Assembly (NCBI RefSeq): GCF_024506395.1
Contig: NZ_JANIBO010000001.1
Location: 124,001-188,000, forward strand
Direction: 5' to 3'
Length of the DNA stretch: 64,000 bases
Source: Cetobacterium sp. NK01
GTDB lineage: Bacteria; Fusobacteriota; Fusobacteriia; Fusobacteriales; Fusobacteriaceae
Shown here: piece after piece, positions 8,672-17,073 of the stretch
Layout: every line of letters begins with the position of its first letter
How positions within the stretch are numbered: position 1 is the first letter of the stretch
Made by a program: the position numbers and the translations under genes
The notes under the pieces: model-generated
Database searches by the model: none
What the model saw: the letters and a program-made list of their open reading frames with translations, nothing else
What the model was told of the DNA's origin: nothing

Positions 8672-9190
8672 ATGAAAAGAAATTGGATTTTGAAAGGAAT
8701 TTTTCTAGGGAGTGTATTTTTTATATCTATACTTTTAATAAAACCTATAGGAATATCCACACAATTTAGTGTTGTATCTGGAATGATTCAAACGGCACTT
8801 CAAGAGGACATTGTTTACAAAGAGGGAGCAAATTTTTATAGTTTAATTGATTATTATAATCAAGATGGAATAGCTACAAGTATAGTGAATCCTTATAACT
8901 TTGGAATTATTTTTGTTGTAGGTGTTTTCCTAGGTGGTATGTTGGGAAAAATATTTTTTAGAAAAAATGAGGAGTTTATAGAAAAAGAGAGTTTATTAGA
9001 AAAGGATAATATTTCTAGAGTAAAACTTTTCTTCGGTGGAGTACTTTTACTTTTTGGTGCTAGAATGGCAGGTGGATGTACAAGTGGTCATATGATGAGT
9101 GGAGTTATGCAACTTGCTTTAAGTAGTATTATTTTTACAATAGTATTATTTCCGATTGCAATTATTGTAGCTAAAAGGAGTGGTGAGTAA
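8672..9190 (+). CDS. YeeE/YedE family transporter subunit 1
   Basis: 172 residues from the ATG at 8672, chosen because AAGGAGGG lies 8 nt upstream; a TTG at 8627 would add 15 polar residues upstream of that site. It is a membrane protein with the YeeE/YedE signature GARMAGGCTSGHMMSG, whose Cys is the sulfur-relay residue in thiosulfate transporters of the TsuA type. This half and the next gene together make the equivalent of a full-length YeeE, as in the two-gene PmpA/PmpB arrangement. The substrate is probably thiosulfate or another reduced sulfur compound (inference). Confidence 0.85.
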   Translation: MKRNWILKGIFLGSVFFISILLIKPIGISTQFSVVSGMIQTALQEDIVYKEGANFYSLIDYYNQDGIATSIVNPYNFGIIFVVGVFLGGMLGKIFFRKNEEFIEKESLLEKDNISRVKLFFGGVLLLFGARMAGGCTSGHMMSGVMQLALSSIIFTIVLFPIAIIVAKRSGE

Positions 9191-9191
9191 T

Positions 9192-9773
9192 ATGAAAAAT
9201 TTATTCTTTGATAATGTTCCGCTTTTAGGTTTGTTACTAGGAATTTTATTTGGATTGGGATTATATTATGCAGGTGCTACTAATAGAGTTGTCATATCTA
9301 ACATGTTAAAACTTAAAGATTTAACTCTTATGAAAATAATAATTTTTGCAATAGGATTTAGTATGTTTTTACTTTATATTAGTGTATCTTTAAAAATAAT
9401 TCCTATGGATCACTTTAGTATTAAACCTATGAATATTGGTGTTATTTTTGGAAGTGCAATTTTAGCTATTGGATTTGGAATGGTTGGACTTTGTCCTGGA
9501 ACTGCCGTTGCAAGTTTTGGTGCAGGATATTTAAAAAGTATCTATGTTATTTTAGGTGGAATTATCGGTGCTTTTCTTTTTACATTTGCATATCCCATAT
9601 TAAAAAGTATCGGACTTTTTGAAAATGTTCTTGGAGGTAAAACCACTATACTTTATTTGTCTGAAAAATATGGTTTTATTTTCCATGGAACACCTTGGAT
9701 TGGAGTTTTTATAGGATTAATTTTGATAGCTATCTCTATAGTGATTCCATACTCTTTAACAGAAAAAAGATAA
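9192..9773 (+). CDS. YeeE/YedE family transporter subunit 2
   Basis: 193 residues from the ATG at 9192. AAAGGAG at the end of the preceding gene is correctly spaced for this ATG, not for the upstream GTG at 9180. A multi-pass membrane protein with the second YeeE/YedE signature GMVGLCPGTAVASFGAG, containing the conserved Cys. It starts 1 nt after the stop of the first half and surely works with it. It ends in a shared convergent terminator. Confidence 0.85.
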   Translation: MKNLFFDNVPLLGLLLGILFGLGLYYAGATNRVVISNMLKLKDLTLMKIIIFAIGFSMFLLYISVSLKIIPMDHFSIKPMNIGVIFGSAILAIGFGMVGLCPGTAVASFGAGYLKSIYVILGGIIGAFLFTFAYPILKSIGLFENVLGGKTTILYLSEKYGFIFHGTPWIGVFIGLILIAISIVIPYSLTEKR

Positions 9774-9790
9774 ATAATATTTTTCATTTA

Positions 9791-9825
9791 AAAAGAGACA
9801 GAGTTTTTAATACTCTGTCTCTTTT
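9791..9825. terminator. Bidirectional terminator between yeeE-like pair and nnrD
   Basis: A 14-bp perfect stem AAAAGAGACAGAGT / ACTCTGTCTCTTTT with a 7-nt loop. The right arm overlaps the 3' end of the convergent nnrD gene. Confidence 0.9.
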
Positions 9826-10643
9826 ATAATTTTAGGAAGTATATCTAAAATATCTGTAGGTGTTACACAGTAGTGAGTAGCTGAAAAATATTCTCCTGCT
9901 TTTCCATGGAAAAAAGTTCCTAAAATAGTTGCATCTAATGGAGAATACTTTTGACTTATGAAGCTTCCAATTATTCCACTTAAAACATCCCCCATTCCTC
10001 CAGTTGCCATAACACTATCTCCAGTTGTATTTATAAAAATATTCTCTTTGTCCCCCACTAAAGTTCTGTGATCTTTTAGCAATAATATACAGTTGTATTT
10101 TTGTATAAACTCTTTTGCTACTACCTCTCTATTTTTTTTAATATATTCAATATCTAAATTTGTTAATCTTGAAAACTCTCCATAGTGAGGAGTTAAAATT
10201 GTAGGATCTTGTCTATCTTTTAAAAGATCAATATTATTATTTTTAGATAGTATAGTTAACCCATCAGCATCTACCACAATTGGATTTTTATATGTTAAAA
10301 ATAATTCTTTTAATAGATGCTCATTTTTAGGAGTTACTCCAAATCCACTTCCTATAACTATTGATGAAAATTTATCTAAATTTTCTAAGATGTTTATTTC
10401 ATCTAAATTGATCAACATCACTTCATTTAACTTTACAGAAAAAATATTAAATGTATCTCGATAACTTCCTAAAGATGTAAGTCCAGAACCAGATTTTACA
10501 GAACCCATACTTGAAAAAAAACCTGCTCCTACCATCCCTCTACTACCACATAAAATTAAAGTATGCCCAAAATCACCTTTATATGATTCTGGATTTCTAG
10601 GTCTATATATTCCCTTTACATATTCTAAATCTATAAAATTCAT
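9807..10643 (-). CDS. nnrD: ADP/ATP-dependent (S)-NAD(P)H-hydrate dehydratase
   Basis: 278 residues. A ribokinase-like enzyme that repairs damaged NAD(P)H hydrates. Characteristic motifs: ILCGSRGMVGAGFFSS, VVDADGLTIL, LTPHYGEFSRL and the phosphate-binding TGGMGDVLSGIIG, with the catalytic Asp in GMGD. Only the C-terminal YjeF domain is present; the NnrE epimerase domain fused in many bacteria is missing here. It lies downstream of the recombinase gene on the same strand, separated by the palindrome-rich 10.7-kb interval. AGGAGG precedes the ATG. Confidence 0.9.
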   Translation of the reverse strand: MNFIDLEYVKGIYRPRNPESYKGDFGHTLILCGSRGMVGAGFFSSMGSVKSGSGLTSLGSYRDTFNIFSVKLNEVMLINLDEINILENLDKFSSIVIGSGFGVTPKNEHLLKELFLTYKNPIVVDADGLTILSKNNNIDLLKDRQDPTILTPHYGEFSRLTNLDIEYIKKNREVVAKEFIQKYNCILLLKDHRTLVGDKENIFINTTGDSVMATGGMGDVLSGIIGSFISQKYSPLDATILGTFFHGKAGEYFSATHYCVTPTDILDILPKIIKETEY

Positions 10644-10699
10644 AAAAAACCTCCTAAAATTATCAAAAATAATAATTATTTTTAATACCTTAAAAATAA

Positions 10700-10727
10700 A
10701 CTACATATAATGTTAATTATATGTAGT
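10700..10727. other. Candidate dif/Xer recombination site (28-bp, 11-6-11 palindrome)
   Basis: The left arm ACTACATATAA (10700-10710) and right arm TTATATGTAGT (10717-10727) are perfect inverted copies around the 6-bp centre TGTTAA. Symmetry stops exactly after 11 bp. Chromosomal dif sites have this layout: two 11-bp Xer-binding arms, a 6-bp centre, and inner ATAA/TTAT ends. It lies 79 bp downstream of a Xer-type recombinase gene. The stem has only two GC pairs, poor for a terminator, although a T-rich stretch follows on the - strand, so a weak terminator is the alternative. Confidence 0.55.
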
Positions 10728-10733
10728 ACTCTT

Positions 10734-10756
10734 ACGAAAATAACTGTTATTTTCGT
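10734..10756. repeat. Second perfect palindrome beside the dif-like site
   Basis: Arms ACGAAAATAA (10734-10743) and TTATTTTCGT (10747-10756) flank a 3-bp centre CTG. It starts 6 bp after the 28-bp palindrome and shares its inner ATAA/TTAT. It could be an accessory protein-binding site or a transcript-end hairpin of the recombinase gene; no T-run follows on either strand. Confidence 0.5.
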
Positions 10757-10806
10757 TAAAATTATTTTTAATATTGTGTAATTATATAATTAATACTGCA
10801 ATTAAG

Positions 10807-11793
10807 TTAATCATCCATAGATTGTACAGGTATTTTATCAAGCACCTTTTTTTCAATTAATGATTTAGCATTTATATAAACCTCTGTAACTTTAGTGTCT
10901 GAATGCCCTAAAAAGTCTCTAATCTCAATTAAATCTGCTCCGTTTAATGAAAGTTCCGTTGCAATAGCATGACGAATATTATGGGGACTAATCTCTTTGT
11001 TTATAACTTGTCCCATTTCTTGGACTACATTATAAAGTGCTCTATATGAAAGAGGTCTATTTTTTTCAAAAGAACTGCAAAATAAATATCTTTCATCTAA
11101 CTCCTCTTCATCTATTCCATAGACATTAATTAAATAATTTTTATAGTCATCAATCTTATTTATTAAAAAATTATGTAATGGTTTATATTGTTCTCTTCCA
11201 CTTTTAGTTTTTTCCAACTTCACAAAATATTCACCATTTCTTTTTAGTATATGTTTAAATTGTAAAGAGAGAAGTTCTTGGCTTCTCATTCCTGTATAAA
11301 ATAGAGTATGAAGAATAACTGTGTTTCTATATTCTTTCTCTCCATTTATTTTATAATTTTTTAAAATCTCTTTTATATCATCAAAAGACACTTTTAATAT
11401 GTTATCTAAATTTCTTGATGTTTTAAAAAGTCCAATATATTTAAAAGGATTATCATACCCATTTTTTTCTAACTCTTTGTAAAGAGATTTTAAAGATGAG
11501 ATAACTTTGTTCACAGAAGTTTTCTTCATTTCTCTTTCGTTTATAAGATGAGAAAGATAGTCCTCTATATCACTTTTTTCTATTCCTGTCATAAGTTCAA
11601 TTATCTCATCTCCCTCTATAGGAGAATCTCCATCATAAACATAAGTTAAGAAATCTTTTAAATAGAAAAAATAATCTTTCATAGTTTTAGGAGATTTATA
11701 TATTTCAAATATACTTTTCTTTTCCTCTTTATTTTTTCTCTTTCTACGCTGGGTACTTATTTCATGTTTTTCTTTAATAGCTATCTCGTTCAA
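10807..11793 (-). CDS. Tyrosine recombinase, Xer-like
   Basis: 328 residues. The N-terminal SAM-like core-binding domain spans about 30-125, and the catalytic domain about 135-320. All catalytic residues are present: R170 (YTGMRSQELL), K197, H271 and R274 (SPHNIRHAIATEL), H297 (FLGHSDTKVTEVYIN) and Tyr306. No phage-type arm-binding domain is seen. The gene lies 50 nt downstream of rsuA on the same strand, not in a mobile element, which argues for a chromosome-dimer resolvase rather than an integrase. A dif-like palindrome lies just beyond its stop. Whether it is the organism's only Xer cannot be told. Confidence 0.85.
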   Translation of the reverse strand: MNEIAIKEKHEISTQRRKRKNKEEKKSIFEIYKSPKTMKDYFFYLKDFLTYVYDGDSPIEGDEIIELMTGIEKSDIEDYLSHLINEREMKKTSVNKVISSLKSLYKELEKNGYDNPFKYIGLFKTSRNLDNILKVSFDDIKEILKNYKINGEKEYRNTVILHTLFYTGMRSQELLSLQFKHILKRNGEYFVKLEKTKSGREQYKPLHNFLINKIDDYKNYLINVYGIDEEELDERYLFCSSFEKNRPLSYRALYNVVQEMGQVINKEISPHNIRHAIATELSLNGADLIEIRDFLGHSDTKVTEVYINAKSLIEKKVLDKIPVQSMDD

Positions 11794-11843
11794 TGTTCCT
11801 CCTAAAAAGTCCTATCATTTTATTTATGGAAAATTAGTGGAGA

Positions 11844-12524
11844 TTAGATTACATCATCTCTTTCTATCTCTCTAACTTCACACGGTACCATATCTTCTAA
11901 AGTCAATTTTCCAAAAGTCTCTCTTTTAAGATATATAACTTCATTTCCAACAGCTTTCAACATTTTTTTAACCTGATGGAATTTTCCCTCTTTTATATTC
12001 AGAAGAATCTCTTTTGAATTTATCATTTCAGCTTTAGCCTGTTGAGTAATATATCCACCAATATCAACACCTTCTTCTAACTGCTTAAGTTCTCCCTCTC
12101 CTATCTCATCTCTTAGTATAACTCTATAAATTTTATCCACATGTTTTTTTGGAGAAGTAACTTCATGAGCCAGTTTTCCATCATTGGTAAAAAGAAGTAA
12201 ACCTTCAGTATCTTTGTCTAATCTACCAACAGGAAATAAATCTTTTTTATTTACCCACTCTGGCAAAAGTTCCATTACTGTTTTTTCCTTTTTATCTTCA
12301 GTAGCAGTAATGTATCCGTCTATTTTATATAGTTTATAATATCTAAATTCCTTATATATAACTCTTCTACCTTTATATTCTACCACTGTATTTTTCTCGT
12401 CTATGTTTTTGTTGTTATCTTTACAAATATATCCATCTATAGTTATTTCAGCAGAAGATATTAATTTTTTTACCTCGCTTCTACTTCCAATTCCACACTC
12501 TACTAAAAATTTATCTAATCTCAA
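11844..12524 (-). CDS. rsuA: RsuA-family pseudouridine synthase
   Basis: 226 residues. The N-terminal S4 RNA-binding domain (about 1-50, MRLDKFLVECGIGSRSEVKK) is followed by a pseudouridine synthase domain with the catalytic Asp103 in FPVGRLDKDTEGLLLF. The C-terminal block KEGKFHQVKKMLKAVGNEV is typical of the RsuA/RluB/E/F group. Likely substrate is 16S rRNA U516, but other targets of the group cannot be excluded. It is probably co-transcribed with the downstream recombinase. AGGAGG precedes the start. Confidence 0.88.
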   Translation of the reverse strand: MRLDKFLVECGIGSRSEVKKLISSAEITIDGYICKDNNKNIDEKNTVVEYKGRRVIYKEFRYYKLYKIDGYITATEDKKEKTVMELLPEWVNKKDLFPVGRLDKDTEGLLLFTNDGKLAHEVTSPKKHVDKIYRVILRDEIGEGELKQLEEGVDIGGYITQQAKAEMINSKEILLNIKEGKFHQVKKMLKAVGNEVIYLKRETFGKLTLEDMVPCEVREIERDDVI

Positions 12525-12701
12525 TTTTAATCCTCCTAAATAGTAATAATATAATTATAGTTCTTCTAAAATATAAAATCAAGTTTTTATAAATTTAATT
12601 ATTTTTCCCAATGTATAAAAAGTATATGTATAGTATAGAAATGCTTTTTTATAATAAATTACAAATTATATAAAATAATAATTTTTTTCAATTTTTAGTT
12701 G

Positions 12702-12728
12702 TTGAAATAATAAAATCTATGCTATAAT
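12702..12728 (+). promoter_or_regulatory. Promoter of the 12773-13757 gene pair
   Basis: TTGAAA (12702-12707) and an extended -10 TGCTATAAT (TG at 12720-12721, TATAAT 12723-12728), with a 15-bp spacer. It lies 45 bp before the start codon. The 248-bp gap 12525-12772 otherwise holds only AT-rich sequence. Confidence 0.65.
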
Positions 12729-12772
12729 AAGTAGCAAATATTTTAATTCTTATTTTCAGGAGGAGATACACA

Positions 12773-13315
12773 ATGGTTGATTTTAAAAAAATTGATGCTA
12801 TGATAGAGCACATCGAAGAGGGCACTATTCCAGAAGGTAAGAGTTTCAATGAATTTGCAGTAGACTTTTACCTTGAAACTAAAACTCTAACTTTATCTAA
12901 ATATTTAAGATTAAAAGACAAGAGTTCTAAGTTACCTAAAATTATGAATACTAAAAAAGCTGGAGAAGTTATTTTTGAAACAGAAAAAAATGATGAGATG
13001 AGATCTTTTTTATCTAGAAAAGGTTTTAAAATAATTCCAGAACTTAATTATACAGCAGTTATGCTTCTTAGAAAAGTAGATCTTTTTACAAATTGGCAAA
13101 AGCTAGTTTTCTTCTTTGAAGGAGGAAGAACTGTACAAGAGATAAATAGCTCTTTAAAAAAGGAGCTGTTACCTATGGAAATTGAAAAATTAGAAAAATT
13201 TATAAAAGAGGAACTTCGTTTAAACGATCAAGAACTTAACTGGTTTTTAGGAAAAATGGAGAAAGTCGAAAAAGATAAAGCTCTATACAGAGCAATTAGA
13301 AAACTTACTAAATAG
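12773..13315 (+). CDS. Unrecognised protein, 180 residues
   Basis: I do not recognise a family. The protein has no signal peptide or membrane segment and is rich in Lys and Glu. It contains WQKLVFFFEGGRTVQEINSS and a helical C-terminal half (LKKELLPMEIEKLEKFIKEEL). A strong AGGAGG ribosome site and a good promoter upstream support it as a real gene. It is followed 13 nt later by a small exported-protein gene, probably in the same transcript. It is cytosolic by appearance. Confidence 0.8.
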   Translation: MVDFKKIDAMIEHIEEGTIPEGKSFNEFAVDFYLETKTLTLSKYLRLKDKSSKLPKIMNTKKAGEVIFETEKNDEMRSFLSRKGFKIIPELNYTAVMLLRKVDLFTNWQKLVFFFEGGRTVQEINSSLKKELLPMEIEKLEKFIKEELRLNDQELNWFLGKMEKVEKDKALYRAIRKLTK

Positions 13316-13328
13316 GGAGAACAAAAAT

Positions 13329-13757
13329 ATGAAAAAATTATTATGTGGATTTTTATTACTTTCATCTTTAGCTTTTGCATCAGATGTTTCTAAAAAAGAG
13401 GCAAACGCATTAAAAGATAGATTGAAGATGTATACTACTGGATACCAAAAAAGAGCTTTTTCTATGAAAAATCATTTAGGAAAAAGAGAGATTGTTATAG
13501 ATTCTAAATTAAGAGATCTACCTCAAACTTCAAGAACTGCTTTTGGTGATATTAAATATAATAGATCTTCTGACTGGGAAATGAATAGAGAAAAAAGAGG
13601 TATTCAATATTTCTCAGTTCCTGGAACAACTAGAAGAAAAGCTGTACAAAAGATAGATGGAAAATATGTTGTATTCTTCTACAACGCTATTGGAAAAAAT
13701 GATAACATGGTAGAGGATACTTTAGAGGATGTAAAAAAAGCATTAGAGAGAAACTAA
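13329..13757 (+). CDS. Small exported protein of unknown function
   Basis: 142 residues. A clear Sec signal peptide (MKKLLCGFLLLSSLAFA, cleavage expected after ALAFA-S) leads to a basic, mostly polar mature domain of about 125 residues with no recognisable motif. It should be periplasmic. It lies 13 nt downstream of the 180-residue protein and ends at a strong terminator, so the two form a small transcription unit. The function is unknown. Confidence 0.8.
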   Translation: MKKLLCGFLLLSSLAFASDVSKKEANALKDRLKMYTTGYQKRAFSMKNHLGKREIVIDSKLRDLPQTSRTAFGDIKYNRSSDWEMNREKRGIQYFSVPGTTRRKAVQKIDGKYVVFFYNAIGKNDNMVEDTLEDVKKALERN

Positions 13758-13777
13758 TTCTTTCTATAATATATAAG

Positions 13778-13811
13778 AAAAGACACAGGTTTTAATATCT
13801 GTGTCTTTTTT
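13778..13811. terminator. Bidirectional terminator between 13329 gene and nfo
   Basis: An 11-bp stem AAAAGACACAG / CTGTGTCTTTT is followed by further T; it lies between two convergent genes. Confidence 0.88.
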
Positions 13812-13822
13812 ATTAGTTATTA

Positions 13823-14689
13823 TTAGTCTATAAAACTTCTAAGTAGTTCAATCTCTTGTTTCCAAATAGTTTCATCTATAGTTTCCATTACAATTGGAAT
13901 ATTTCTAAATCTATCATCATTCATAAATCTTTTAAAGAAATCTATACCTAAAGTTCCCTCTCCTATACTGTGATGTCTATCTTTTTTACTTCCTACTCCA
14001 AACATAGAATCATTTAAATGAACTCCCTTTAGATATTTAAATCCAACAATGTTTTCAAAAGCATCCATAGTTGCATTATATTCCTCCTCTGTTGAAAGAG
14101 CATATCCCGCTGCTACTGTATGACACGTATCTAAACAAACACCTATTCTACTTTTATCTTCAATAAGATTTATTATATCTCTTAAATGCTCAAACTTATA
14201 TCCCATATTTGATCCTTGTCCAGCTGTATTCTCTAAAACAACTATAACATTTGGAACCTCTTTATGTGCTTTATTTATTGAATCAGCTATAAGTCTAATA
14301 CACTCCTCTTCACTTACTTCTTTCAAGTGACTTCCTGGATGAGTGTTTAGATATATAAGTCCCAACTGATTCACTCTTTCCATCTCATCTAAAAATGCAT
14401 TTAATGATTTCTCTCTCTTTTCTTCATCAGGACTTCCTAAATTTATAAGATATCCATCATGTGGTAAAATCTGCTCTGGAGTAAACTTATATCTTCTCAT
14501 AGCATCTTTAAATTCTAAAATTTCATCCTCTGTATATGGTTTAGCATCCCATCTTCTCTGGTTTTTAACAAACATTCCAAATCCATTTGCATCTATAGCC
14601 ATTGCATTTTTAAAAGCATTAGCTACTCCACCTTGTATAGATACATGAGCACCTAAATATGTATTTTTAATTTTCTCTTCTCTTGTCAT
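13823..14689 (-). CDS. nfo: Endonuclease IV (AP endonuclease)
   Basis: 288 residues, the normal length. A zinc-dependent TIM-barrel enzyme that cuts at abasic sites in base-excision repair. Motifs: YLGAHVSIQGGVANAF at the start, NTHPGSH, VVLENTAGQGSNMG, the family signature VCLDTCHTVAAGY, HLNDS and DRHHSIGEGTLG, which carry the His/Asp/Glu metal ligands. It is on the - strand between two + strand genes. The start is preceded by AGAGGTG. Confidence 0.96.
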   Translation of the reverse strand: MTREEKIKNTYLGAHVSIQGGVANAFKNAMAIDANGFGMFVKNQRRWDAKPYTEDEILEFKDAMRRYKFTPEQILPHDGYLINLGSPDEEKREKSLNAFLDEMERVNQLGLIYLNTHPGSHLKEVSEEECIRLIADSINKAHKEVPNVIVVLENTAGQGSNMGYKFEHLRDIINLIEDKSRIGVCLDTCHTVAAGYALSTEEEYNATMDAFENIVGFKYLKGVHLNDSMFGVGSKKDRHHSIGEGTLGIDFFKRFMNDDRFRNIPIVMETIDETIWKQEIELLRSFID

Positions 14690-14856
14690 ATATACACCTC
14701 TATATAAATTACTTAATAATTCTCTTATCCATTATAGTATATCACAAAGTATACTTTTTGAATAGAGATTTGAAACTTTAAAATAGTTTGTGGAAATAGA
14801 TTGAAATAGTAGGGATATCGTTATAAAATAAAGTATAATAATTTTCAGGAGGAGCT

Positions 14857-15948
14857 ATGATTAAAGTACTATCATGTGTAAAAGAAAAAGAGAATTGGAT
14901 TATAGAAGTAGAATCACATAATCTATATATAGATGGAAAAGGTGGTCAAATAGGAGATCAGGGATATATAGGAAATATAAAATTTTTATCTGTTATAGAT
15001 GATAATAAGATTGTAGTAGAAAACGAGATTATACCAGGAGAGTATACATACTCTATAAATGAAGAGAGAGTTTTCGATATTGGAGTACAACATACAGCTC
15101 AGCATCTTTTCTCAGCTATAGCATATAATGACTATGGATTAAATACTGTTGGATTTAGAATGACTGAAACCTATACAACAGTGGATTTAGATTCTAAAGA
15201 TTTAGATGAAAACTTCGTAGACGAATTAGAAAGAAAAATTAATGGTGCTATAGGAGAGGGAAGAGCTATTTTAGAAAAAATAATGACTAGAGATGAAGCT
15301 AACTCTATTGATACCTTTAGAAAAAAAATAAGTGATAAAGTTACTGGTGATGTTAGAATTATAACTATAGATAATATGGATACAAGTGCTTGTGCTGGAT
15401 ACCATGTTTCTAACATATCAGAGATCAGACTTTTTAAAATTATAAGTTTTGAGAAAATCAAAGGAAATTACACTAGATTTTATTTTTTAAGTGGAGAGAG
15501 AGCTATCGAAGATTTTGTTAAGAAAAATAAAACAATTAAAGAATTAGATAGAATATTTAGTTGTAGAGATAATGAGATAATTTCTATGGTAGAAAAATTT
15601 AATAACGAAAAGAAAGAAGTTGAAAGTAGATTTAAAGAGTTAAATTTAAAATATTGTAATTTCTTATCTAGAGACCTATTAAGTTCAGCTATTGAAAAGG
15701 ATGGTAGAAAATATATAGTATATAAAGATGATAAGGATACAATAATAAACTTAAATAAAATTATACCAGGTGATTATATTTTTATAGGTATTTGGGAAGA
15801 TGCTGGAGTAATATCTAGTAAAACTATTGATTGTGGTGAACTATTAAAAGAGTTCTCTAAAGTACTAAGCATAAAAGGTGGAGGAAAAGGAGAGAGAGCT
15901 AACTTTAAAGGAGAGGTTTCAGTAGCGGAGATTACAAATATATTGTAA
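14857..15948 (+). CDS. Alanyl-tRNA editing protein, AlaX-like (long form)
   Basis: 363 residues. A free-standing relative of the AlaRS editing domain that deacylates Ser-tRNA(Ala). Zinc ligands are HTAQH (about residues 91-95) and C-x3-H in SACAGYHVSN (about 174-178). The N-terminal YIDGKGGQIGDQGYIG resembles the AlaRS editing-domain start. The C-terminal part ends in IKGGGKGERANFKGE, the Gly-rich block of the DHHA1 domain, so this is the long AlaX type. It likely acts in cytosolic translation quality control. The gene stands alone and has an AGGAGG ribosome site. Confidence 0.87.
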   Translation: MIKVLSCVKEKENWIIEVESHNLYIDGKGGQIGDQGYIGNIKFLSVIDDNKIVVENEIIPGEYTYSINEERVFDIGVQHTAQHLFSAIAYNDYGLNTVGFRMTETYTTVDLDSKDLDENFVDELERKINGAIGEGRAILEKIMTRDEANSIDTFRKKISDKVTGDVRIITIDNMDTSACAGYHVSNISEIRLFKIISFEKIKGNYTRFYFLSGERAIEDFVKKNKTIKELDRIFSCRDNEIISMVEKFNNEKKEVESRFKELNLKYCNFLSRDLLSSAIEKDGRKYIVYKDDKDTIINLNKIIPGDYIFIGIWEDAGVISSKTIDCGELLKEFSKVLSIKGGGKGERANFKGEVSVAEITNIL

Positions 15949-15962
15949 AAGTCTGAAATATC

Positions 15963-15971
15963 TGTTATAAT
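15963..15971 (+). promoter_or_regulatory. Extended -10 promoter for rlmN
   Basis: TGTTATAAT lies 37 bp upstream of the rlmN start codon, immediately after the alaX stop; no clear -35 is seen. Confidence 0.5.
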
Positions 15972-16007
15972 GGAAATTAGGTATTTATTAGTAACAATGG
16001 AGGAAAT

Positions 16008-17054
16008 ATGTCAAATAAAATAAATTTACTTAATTTAAACGAACAAGAGCTTACAGACTTTATAGTTTCTTTAGGAATGAAGAAATTTTACGGAAAACAA
16101 ATTTTTACATGGTTAAACCAAAAAATAGTAAGAGATATTAACGATATGACAAATATATCATTAAAGGATAGAGAATTACTTTCTGAGAAAGCTTACATCC
16201 CTTTCTTAAACCTATTAAAACATCAAGTTTCTAAAATTGATAAAACTGAAAAGTTTTTATTTAAATTAGAAGATGGAAATACAATTGAAAGTGTTATATT
16301 AAGACATAAAGATAGAACTACTCTTTGCATTTCATCTCAAGTTGGATGTGCTGTTAAGTGTGGATTCTGTGCTACAGGTCTTGGTGGATTTACAAGAAAC
16401 TTAGATGTACATGAGATCACAAACCAATTCTATACAATAGAAAGAAGATTATTAAAGCAAGGTTTACAAATTAATAACATTGTATTTATGGGTATGGGAG
16501 AACCAATGCTTAACATTGATAATGTTATAAAAGCTATTGATATTTTATCAAGTGAAAAGGGAGTTAACGTTTCTAAGAGAAGAATCACAATTTCTACTTC
16601 TGGAATTATCCCTGGAATTGAGAAATTATTAGAAGAGAGAATTCCAGTGGAGTTAGCTATATCTTTACATAGTGCTATTGATGAAAAGAGAAGCGAGTTA
16701 ATGCCTATTAACACAAAATATCCATTAGAGGATTTATTCCCAATATTACAAGAGTATCAAAGACAAACAAAAAGAAGAATAACTTTTGAGTATATCTTAA
16801 TCAATGACTTTAATGTTTCTGATAATGATATTGCTTATTTAGCTGATTTTGTACACAACTTTGACCATATATTAAATCTTATTCCATGTAACCCAGTGGA
16901 TGGAAAAGATTACCAAAGACCTTCACAAAAGAAAATTGATAAAATCTTCAACTATTTAAAAGATTTTAGAAAAGTAAATGTTACTGTAAGAGGGGAAAAA
17001 GGAACTGATATTGACGGTGCTTGTGGACAGTTAAGACAAAAAAATCTAAAATAA
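16008..17054 (+). CDS. rlmN: 23S rRNA / tRNA adenine-C2 methyltransferase RlmN
   Basis: 348 residues. A radical SAM methylase that forms m2A2503 in 23S rRNA and m2A37 in some tRNAs. The Fe-S motif is C114-x3-C118-x2-C121 (CAVKCGFC). [13 protein letters not shown] and [13 protein letters not shown] follow in order. The methyl-carrying Cys339 sits in [16 protein letters not shown]. It is followed 19 nt later by the PBP1A gene; the two may be co-transcribed. The assignment is secure. Confidence 0.97.
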   Translation: MSNKINLLNLNEQELTDFIVSLGMKKFYGKQIFTWLNQKIVRDINDMTNISLKDRELLSEKAYIPFLNLLKHQVSKIDKTEKFLFKLEDGNTIESVILRHKDRTTLCISSQVGCAVKCGFCATGLGGFTRNLDVHEITNQFYTIERRLLKQGLQINNIVFMGMGEPMLNIDNVIKAIDILSSEKGVNVSKRRITISTSGIIPGIEKLLEERIPVELAISLHSAIDEKRSELMPINTKYPLEDLFPILQEYQRQTKRRITFEYILINDFNVSDNDIAYLADFVHNFDHILNLIPCNPVDGKDYQRPSQKKIDKIFNYLKDFRKVNVTVRGEKGTDIDGACGQLRQKNLK

Positions 17055-17073
17055 TTAAAAATGGAGATATTTT

